Positions 58,894 through 64,000 of a DNA stretch of 64,000 nt are shown here, piece by piece. Positions within the stretch are counted from its first letter, which is position 1. Every line of letters begins with the position of its first letter. Source of the DNA: Paraconexibacter antarcticus (lineage in GTDB: Bacteria; Actinomycetota; Thermoleophilia; Solirubrobacterales; Solirubrobacteraceae); NCBI RefSeq assembly GCF_024220175.1, contig NZ_CP098502.1:4034514-4098513 (forward strand), in the 5' to 3' direction. The translations under genes and the position numbers were made by a program. Below the pieces are notes generated by a model. The model did not search any database and had not been told where the DNA came from. It worked only from the letters and a program-made list of their open reading frames with translations.

Positions 58894-59712
58894 TCAGGCG
58901 CCGCGGAACTCCGGGGCGCGACGCGCGGCGACGGCGGTGATGCCCTCCCAGGTGTCGGCGGTCCGCGTCGTCGCGGCCATCGCGCGCGACTCGAGCTCGA
59001 GCTGCGTCTCCAGCGGCGTGTCGGCGCTGGAGAGGAGGAGGTTCTTCACCTCGCCGAAGGTCCGGGTCGGGCCGACGGCGAGCTGCCGGGCGAGCGCGAC
59101 GGCGGCCTCCTCGAGCGCGTCGTCGTCGCAGACCTCGGAGACGAGCCCGTAGGCGTGTGCCTCCTCCGCGGTCCACGTCTCGTTGCGCAGGTAGAACGCC
59201 GTCGCCCGCCGCGACCCGACGCGGCGGGGGACGAAGTGCGAGCCGCCGCCGTCGATCGCGAGGCCGATGCCCTGGTAGGCGGCGTAGAACGTCGCCGAGC
59301 GCCCGGCGAGGAGGAAGTCGGCGGCCGCCGCGAGCGAGACGCCGCCGCCGGCCGCGAGCGCGTGCACTGCGACGATCACCGGCGCGTCCATGCGGGCCAT
59401 CCGCGAGACCGCGGCGTGCAGGTCGATCGTCGCCGCCTTGATGAACTGCCGCAGGCCGTCCTGCCCGCCGCCGGTCATCGAGCGCAGGTCCCCGCCCACG
59501 CTGAAGAAGCGGCCGGCCCCGGTGATGAGGACGCAGCGCACGTCGTCGCGGACGTCGCACTCGGTGATGACCGCGGCGAGGTCGGCGCAGAAGGTCTCGT
59601 CGAACGGGTTGCCCCGCTCGTCCTGCGCGAGGCGGATGCGCGCGACGCCGCCGTCGACGTCGAGGGTGAAGGCCGTGTACGTCGCGGCGTCGGTGGGAGT
59701 CGGGAGGCTCAT
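58894..59712 (-). CDS. Crotonase, PaaG-like enoyl-CoA isomerase type
   Basis: 272 residues from ATG 59712 (MSLPTPTDAATYTA). It has IRLAQDERGNPFDETFCAD, GAGRFFSVGGDLRSM near residue 70, ALAAGGGVSLAAAADFLLAG near 117 and YQGIGLAIDGGGSHFVPRRVG near 142. Neither hydratase glutamate is present, but an Asp stands in the LAIDGGGS stretch as in PaaG/isomerase-type crotonases, so double-bond isomerisation is more likely than hydration. An upstream in-frame start would add 30 Arg/Pro-rich residues and is rejected. Confidence 0.88.
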   Translation of the reverse strand: MSLPTPTDAATYTAFTLDVDGGVARIRLAQDERGNPFDETFCADLAAVITECDVRDDVRCVLITGAGRFFSVGGDLRSMTGGGQDGLRQFIKAATIDLHAAVSRMARMDAPVIVAVHALAAGGGVSLAAAADFLLAGRSATFYAAYQGIGLAIDGGGSHFVPRRVGSRRATAFYLRNETWTAEEAHAYGLVSEVCDDDALEEAAVALARQLAVGPTRTFGEVKNLLLSSADTPLETQLELESRAMAATTRTADTWEGITAVAARRAPEFRGA

Positions 59713-59770
59713 ACCGGCAAGCCTGCACCGCCCTCGTGGCGGGCGCATCCTCCCCGCGGGACCCAGCGTT

Positions 59771-59814
59771 CCCCCCGCGGGGGGATTCGCGGGCCGCGCC
59801 ACCCCGGTTAGCGT
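59771..59814 (+). promoter_or_regulatory. P450 promoter with the palindrome CCCCCCGCGGGGGG at about -43
   Basis: CCCCCCGCGGGGGG (59771-59784) is a perfect 14-bp palindrome. TAGCGT (59809-59814) lies 6 bases before ATG 59821, so the start codon is the probable transcription start and the palindrome is centred 43.5 bases upstream. That is the normal position for a LuxR-type activator. It also lies 66 bases before the divergent crotonase start. Confidence 0.55.
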
Positions 59815-59820
59815 CCGCTC

Positions 59821-61080
59821 ATGGCCACTTTTTCACCGCTGAACGTCGGATCGTTCGAGTTCTGGGAGACGCCGTTCGACGTCCGCGAGAAGGTCTTCGC
59901 GGAGCTGCGCGCGAACGATCCCATCTCCTGGCAGGGTCCCCCGGACTCGCTCCTCGTCGAGCCCGAGCAGAACACCGACGGCTTCTGGGCGATCACGAAG
60001 TACGAGCACATCCGGGAGATCTCGCGGAAGCCGAAGGTCTTCTCGAACTCCGAGGGCATCTTCCTCGAGGACCTGCCCGAGCCGGTGCGCGTCGGCGCCC
60101 TCTCGTTCATCGTCCAGGACGCGCCGGAGCACACGTTCCTGCGCGGCATCGTCTCCAACGCGTTCTCGCCGCGGCACATGAAGACGCTCGAGGACTGGAC
60201 GCGCGACCTCGTCATCGACCTCATCGAGAGCATCCGCCCGAAGGGCGAGGCCGACATCTGCGAGGAGTTCACGAAGCAGCTCCCGGGCCGCATCTTCTGC
60301 TCGTTCTTCAACATCACCGAGCCCCAGCAGGTGCACGACGCGATCGAGGGCGCGGAGATGATCGTCTCCTGGAACGACCCCGACTTCACGAAGGACCACG
60401 AGCCGATCATGGTCTTCGCGAACGCCGCGGAGATGCTCCAGGACGTCGCCTACGCGCTCGCCGAGGACCGCCGCAAGAACCCGGGCGAGGACCTCATGAG
60501 CTGGATCGTCGACGCCGAGTTCGAGGGCCGCAAGCTCGAGGACTGGGAGATCGGCGGCTTCTTCGTCCTCATGGCCGGCGCGGCGAACGACACGACCCGC
60601 CACGCGATGGCCCACGGGATGCTCGCCTTCGAGCAGTTCCCCGAGCAGAAGGCCCTCCTCCTGTCGGACATGGAGAAGTACCTCGACGGCGCCGTGGACG
60701 AGGTGCTGCGCTGGTCCTCGGTCATCCTCCACATGCGCCGCCAGGTCATGGAGGACTACGAGATCGGCGGCAAGACCCTGAAGAAGGGCGACAAGCTCGC
60801 GCTCTTCTACTGCTCCGGCAACCGGGACGAGGACATCTTCGAGCACCCGATGGAGTTCGACATCACGCGCTCCCCGAACCGCCACATCACGTTCGGCGGC
60901 GGCGGCCCGCACTTCTGCCTCGGCTCGGTCCTCGGCAAGCAGATGCTCAAGCACGCGATCCGCGAGGTCTACACGCGCATGCCCGACCTGAGCATCGGCG
61001 AGCCCGAGTACCTCGCGTCGAGCTTCATGCACGGCGTGAAGCACCTGCCGGCCACGTGGTCGCCGGACAAGGGCGTCTGA
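59821..61080 (+). CDS. Cytochrome P450
   Basis: 419 residues, soluble bacterial type. It has the I-helix oxygen-binding stretch VLMAGAANDTTRHAMAHGM near residue 250, the ExxR pair in DEVLRWSS near 297 and the heme-binding FGGGGPHFCLGSVLGK near 358, with the Cys ligand in HFCLG. There is no membrane anchor. The sequence style is that of actinobacterial P450s acting on terpenoid, steroid or fatty substrates (CYP124/125-like groups), but I cannot place it precisely. The stop shares one base with the start of the acyl-CoA ligase gene (TGATG). Confidence 0.94.
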   Translation: MATFSPLNVGSFEFWETPFDVREKVFAELRANDPISWQGPPDSLLVEPEQNTDGFWAITKYEHIREISRKPKVFSNSEGIFLEDLPEPVRVGALSFIVQDAPEHTFLRGIVSNAFSPRHMKTLEDWTRDLVIDLIESIRPKGEADICEEFTKQLPGRIFCSFFNITEPQQVHDAIEGAEMIVSWNDPDFTKDHEPIMVFANAAEMLQDVAYALAEDRRKNPGEDLMSWIVDAEFEGRKLEDWEIGGFFVLMAGAANDTTRHAMAHGMLAFEQFPEQKALLLSDMEKYLDGAVDEVLRWSSVILHMRRQVMEDYEIGGKTLKKGDKLALFYCSGNRDEDIFEHPMEFDITRSPNRHITFGGGGPHFCLGSVLGKQMLKHAIREVYTRMPDLSIGEPEYLASSFMHGVKHLPATWSPDKGV

Positions 61081-62888
61081 TGGCTCCGGCGCCTGCGGGG
61101 GCGACCGCCTACGACGCGTCCTCGGCGCTGGCCGCCTCCACGCTCTGCGAGGCGTTCCAGATGACGGCGGCGGGGCGCGGCGATGCCGTCGCGCTCCGGC
61201 TCCCGGACGACTCGTTCTCGATGACGTGGACCGAGTACGCCGAGCGGGTCCGCGAGCTCGCCGAGGGCCTCGCGTCCCTCGGCGTCGAGCGGGGCGGCGC
61301 CGTCGCGCTGCTCATGTCCAACCGGCCCGAGGTGAACCTCGCGGACACCGCGGCGATCCACCTCGGCGCGGCGGCGTTCTCGATCTACCAGACGAACCCG
61401 GCCAAGGCGAACATCCCGCTCATCAACAACTCGGGCGCGAAGGTCCTCGTCACCGAGCCGGCCTTCCTCGAGGTCGCGCTGAAGACGCGCGAGCTCGCCC
61501 CGACGCTCGAGACGATCGTCGTCGTCGACGAGGCCCGAGGCGGCGCCGACCTGACGTTCGCCGAGCTCGCCGGGCGCAGGCTCGAGGGGTTCGACTTCGA
61601 CGCCTGCTGGCGGGCGCTCGAGCCCGAGGACGTCGTGACGCTCGTCTACACGTCGGGCACCACCGGCGAGCCGAAGGGCGTGCAGCACACCCACCTCTCG
61701 CTGCTCCACGGCCTGCGCGGGCTGGAGGAGTTCGACCACGTGACGCCCGGGGGGCGGCTCGTGTCGTTCCTGCCCATGGCGCACATCGCCGAGCGCTGGA
61801 TCAGCCACTACGCCTCGATGGTGTGGGGCCACGCGATCACCGCCTGCCCGGATCCCAAGCAGCTCGCGGCCGCCCTCGGCAGCACCCGCCCGACGCGGCT
61901 CTTCGGCGTCCCGCGCGTCTTCGAGAAGCTCGCCGCCGCGGTCGAGGGCATGGCGGCGGCCGATCCCGAGGGGCCGCTCGCCGACGCGCTGAACGCCGGC
62001 CTGGCCCGCGTGCGCGCCGAGCAGGCCGCCGGCACGACCGACGCGAAGAACCCCGACGACGGGCTCACCGAGACCCAGCGGGCGACGCTCGCCGGCGTCC
62101 GGGCGAAGCTCGGCCTCGACTGCCTGGAGTGGACGTGCGTCGCGGCCGCCCCGTCGACGAACGCCATGCACGAGACGTACCACGCGATCGGCATCCCGAT
62201 GCTCCAGATCTGGGGCATGTCGGAGTGCGTCTTCTCCTGCATCACCCCGATCGACCGCATCAAGATCGGCACGGTCGGGCGCCAGGTCCCGGGCGTCGAG
62301 GTGAAGCTCGCCGAGGACGGGGAGATCCTCGTCCGGGGCAGGAACCTCATGTCCGGCTACCGCAACGAGCCGGAGAAGACGAAGGAGGCCATCGACGAGG
62401 ACGGCTGGCTGTGGTCCGGCGACGTCGCGGTCCAGGAGGGCGACTTCTACCGGATCGTCGACCGCAAGAAGGAGCTCATCATCAACTCCGCGGGGAAGAA
62501 CATGTCCCCGCAGAAGATCGAGATGGCGATCAAGGAGACGTGCTCGCTTATCGGGCAGGTCGCCGCGATCGGCGACGGCAAGCTCTACGTCACCGCGCTC
62601 GTGTCGCTCGACGAGGAGGCGGCCACCGCCTACGCCGAGAAGCACGGCCTCGAGCCGGACATCGCGAAGCTCTGCACCGACCCCGGCGTCTGCGCGCAGG
62701 TCGCCGCGGCCATCGCGACCGCGAACGAGAGCCTCGCGCGCGTCGAGCAGATCAAGACGCACACGATCCTCCCGACCGCCTGGCAGCCGGGCGGCGACGA
62801 GATCACCCCGACGATGAAGCTCAAGCGCCGCATCATCACCGAGAAGTACGAGGCGGAGATCGACGCGATGTACGCGTCGGCCTCCTAG
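61080..62888 (+). CDS. AMP-forming long-chain acyl-CoA synthetase
   Basis: 602 residues of the adenylate-forming family: the P-loop YTSGTTGEPKGVQHTH near residue 185, FLPMAHIAERWISH near 225, IWGMSECVFSCITP near 380 (A5 region), GWLWSGDVAVQEGDFYRIVDRKKE near 440 and the late catalytic-Lys region TPTMKLKRRIITEKYEAEI. The overall length and FLPMAHIAER motif fit the long-chain (FadD15/FAA1-like) group. It is translationally coupled to the P450, so it probably activates a P450 product or its acid to the CoA thioester. Confidence 0.94.
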   Translation: MAPAPAGATAYDASSALAASTLCEAFQMTAAGRGDAVALRLPDDSFSMTWTEYAERVRELAEGLASLGVERGGAVALLMSNRPEVNLADTAAIHLGAAAFSIYQTNPAKANIPLINNSGAKVLVTEPAFLEVALKTRELAPTLETIVVVDEARGGADLTFAELAGRRLEGFDFDACWRALEPEDVVTLVYTSGTTGEPKGVQHTHLSLLHGLRGLEEFDHVTPGGRLVSFLPMAHIAERWISHYASMVWGHAITACPDPKQLAAALGSTRPTRLFGVPRVFEKLAAAVEGMAAADPEGPLADALNAGLARVRAEQAAGTTDAKNPDDGLTETQRATLAGVRAKLGLDCLEWTCVAAAPSTNAMHETYHAIGIPMLQIWGMSECVFSCITPIDRIKIGTVGRQVPGVEVKLAEDGEILVRGRNLMSGYRNEPEKTKEAIDEDGWLWSGDVAVQEGDFYRIVDRKKELIINSAGKNMSPQKIEMAIKETCSLIGQVAAIGDGKLYVTALVSLDEEAATAYAEKHGLEPDIAKLCTDPGVCAQVAAAIATANESLARVEQIKTHTILPTAWQPGGDEITPTMKLKRRIITEKYEAEIDAMYASAS

Positions 62889-63836
62889 ACGGACTGCAGC
62901 GCGCGCACCTCGTCCGCGAGGGCGCGCGCGCCGATCCCGGAGTCCGGCGCGAAGAAGTCGAAGGCATGCGGACCGCCGAGGTGCACGTGCAGCTCGACCG
63001 GGACGCCGGCCGCCACAAGCGCCCGGGCGTACTCGAGGTCCTCCGCGAGGAAGATGTCGCCGTCCCCGACCATGACGTAGGCGGGCGGCAGCCCCGCGAG
63101 GTCGGTCGCGCGGGCGGGCGCCGCGTACGGTTCGACGTCCGGGCCGCCGGCCCCGTCGCCGAGCAGGGCGCCCCAGCCGGTCGCGTTGTCGTCGTGGCTC
63201 CACAGCACGAGGCCGGGCGTCGAGGGCGACGCCGTGCGGTTGCGGTCGTCGAGCATCGGATAGACGAGGATCTGCCGCCGGAGCGCCGGGCCGCGCCGGT
63301 CGCGCGCCAGGAGGGCGAGCGCCGCGGCGAGCCCGCCGCCGGCGCTGTCCCCGGCGACACCGAGGCGCGCGGGATCGCAGCCGTGGACGGCGGCGTTGTC
63401 CGCCGCCCAGCGCAGCGCGGCGAAGCAGTCCTCGACCGGCGCCGGGTGCGGGTGCTCCGGGGCGACGCGGTAGTCCGGTGCGAGCAGCGCGACGCCGGAG
63501 CGCGAGGCGAGCATCCGCAGCCACGGGTCGTACAGCGGGACGCTGCCCATGATCATGCCCCCGCCGTGGCAGTAGACGACGAGGCCGCCGCCGGCGCCGC
63601 CCGGCGGCAGGTAGAGCGAGAGCGGCACCTCGGCCCCGTCGGGCGCCGTGCACGCGTGGTGCGTCACGGTCACCTCCGGCGCGGCGGGGACCTGCCCGAA
63701 GTACACGGAGAGCAGGGCGGTGACGGCGGCCCGGCGCGCGGCGACGTCCCCCACCGGCGGCGGCGTCCCCCCCCGCGAGCTGTTCGAGGGCCGGCGCGAG
63801 CGCCCGCCCCACCTCGGCGTCGAGTTCCCAGGCCAT
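62885..63836 (-). CDS. Alpha/beta hydrolase fold-3 (HSL-type) with an apparent frameshift
   Basis: The main frame (62885 to about 63760) encodes a hormone-sensitive-lipase-type esterase with YCHGGGMIMGS (oxyanion HGGG), PDYRVAPEHPHPAP, the nucleophile elbow GDSAGGGLA and a C-terminal His in HLGGPHAFDFF. The N-terminus MAWELDAEVGRALAPALEQL is in another frame starting at ATG 63836, which has a leaderless -10 box TAAGGT 6 bases upstream. The frames join at a run of eight G (63767-63774, read on the minus strand); removing one G restores one continuous protein of about 316 residues. Sequencing error, a recent mutation or slippage are possible. Without the shift, GTG 63754 could start a shorter protein. 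Confidence 0.8.
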
Positions 63837-63854
63837 GGGCCGACCTTATCCGCG

Positions 63855-64000
63855 ATGATCCCGCCGATGCCGATGCCGTTCCGCGCCCGCCGTCCCGCCC
63901 CGCGCCTGCCCGGGATCACCCTGCCGCGGCGGCGCCCGCAGCGGGTGCTCGCCGCGCGCCGGACGCAGGTGATCGCGGCCGTCGCCTTCCTCACGACCGG
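63855..64000 (+). CDS. Start of an unknown protein, cut by the window edge
   Basis: From ATG 63855 (alternatives 63867, 63873) the frame stays open to the end. It encodes MIPPMPMPFRARRPAPRLPG, a strongly basic Arg/Pro-rich stretch, and the beginning of a hydrophobic segment (VIAAVAFLTT). This looks like the cytoplasmic start of a membrane protein. It is divergent from the esterase gene. Too little is visible for a function. Confidence 0.4.
   Translation, partial: MIPPMPMPFRARRPAPRLPGITLPRRRPQRVLAARRTQVIAAVAFLTT

Noticed and set aside
60969..63836. A 955-codon minus-strand frame
   Set aside because: Only the first 25 or so residues (MAWELDAEVG...) are real, as the frameshifted start of the esterase. 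The rest is antisense to the ligase gene.
1..64000. tRNA, rRNA, transposases, prophage or integrase genes
   Set aside because: No matching sequence or protein was seen on either strand.

Overview
The window is very GC-rich, densely packed chromosomal DNA with little intergenic space and many GTG, TTG and leaderless starts. The gene content is a complete Mce lipid-import operon, clusters of acyl-CoA dehydrogenases, crotonases and SDRs, an F420-type LLM oxidoreductase, GAF-LuxR regulators and DUF3556. This points to an actinobacterium, most likely of the Thermoleophilia/Solirubrobacterales (Patulibacter- or Conexibacter-like). The lineage is an inference. I saw no tRNA, rRNA, CRISPR array, transposase or prophage gene.

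Layout. Positions 1-7250 (+): tail of a WYL regulator, a fatty-acid desaturase, a NarL-type two-component pair translationally coupled to a secreted SGNH protein, a small unknown gene, a serine beta-lactamase-like hydrolase and a second SGNH paralogue. Positions 7250-15100: a pair of hairpin repeats, a crotonase with its TetR regulator, further TetR regulators, DUF3556, SDRs and an SRPBCC protein. The TetR gene at 14517 carries an AACGATCGTT operator over its own promoter.

Positions 15100-34136 (-): an aldehyde dehydrogenase, then one long lipid-transport locus. In transcription order this is an SCP2-like carrier, a small membrane protein, MlaF-type ATPase, two YrbE permeases, six Mce proteins, an RND/MMPL transporter and four accessory genes. 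Most junctions are overlaps or gaps of a few bases, so the permeases onward look like one transcription unit. Positions 34500-41240: four paralogous GAF-LuxR regulators around a second SCP2-like carrier, two small membrane proteins and an ABC ATPase paralogue whose nucleotide-binding motifs are all degenerate.

Positions 41370-63840 hold catabolism of CoA thioesters: ALDH, LLM oxidoreductase, CoA-transferase, thiolase, SDR, three acyl-CoA dehydrogenases, an alpha/beta hydrolase, a quinone-oxidoreductase-like MDR, a BadI-like ring hydrolase, a BadH-like dehydrogenase, a MaoC pair, crotonases, a zinc alcohol dehydrogenase, a B12-binding subunit, a cytochrome P450 and an acyl-CoA ligase.

Two regulatory layers can be read from the sequence. 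(1) Six copies of TAACGATCGTTA or close variants lie before the TetR gene at 14517, an SDR at 12277, three acyl-CoA dehydrogenases and the badHI-like pair. This suggests one TetR regulon for degradation of an alicyclic or branched acid, with the pathway cyclohexanecarboxyl-CoA to pimeloyl-CoA as the best guess. (2) C-run/G-run dyads of the form CCCCC-N(2-6)-GGGGG recur before the Mce locus, the SCP2 carrier, the SRPBCC gene, the P450 and others. Three sit about 43-45 bases before an inferred transcription start, where a LuxR-type activator would bind. The four GAF-LuxR proteins are the natural candidates. The likely biology is uptake of a lipid or sterol-like substrate by the Mce system, intracellular carriage by SCP2-like proteins, activation and oxidation by the P450 and ligase, then beta-oxidation.
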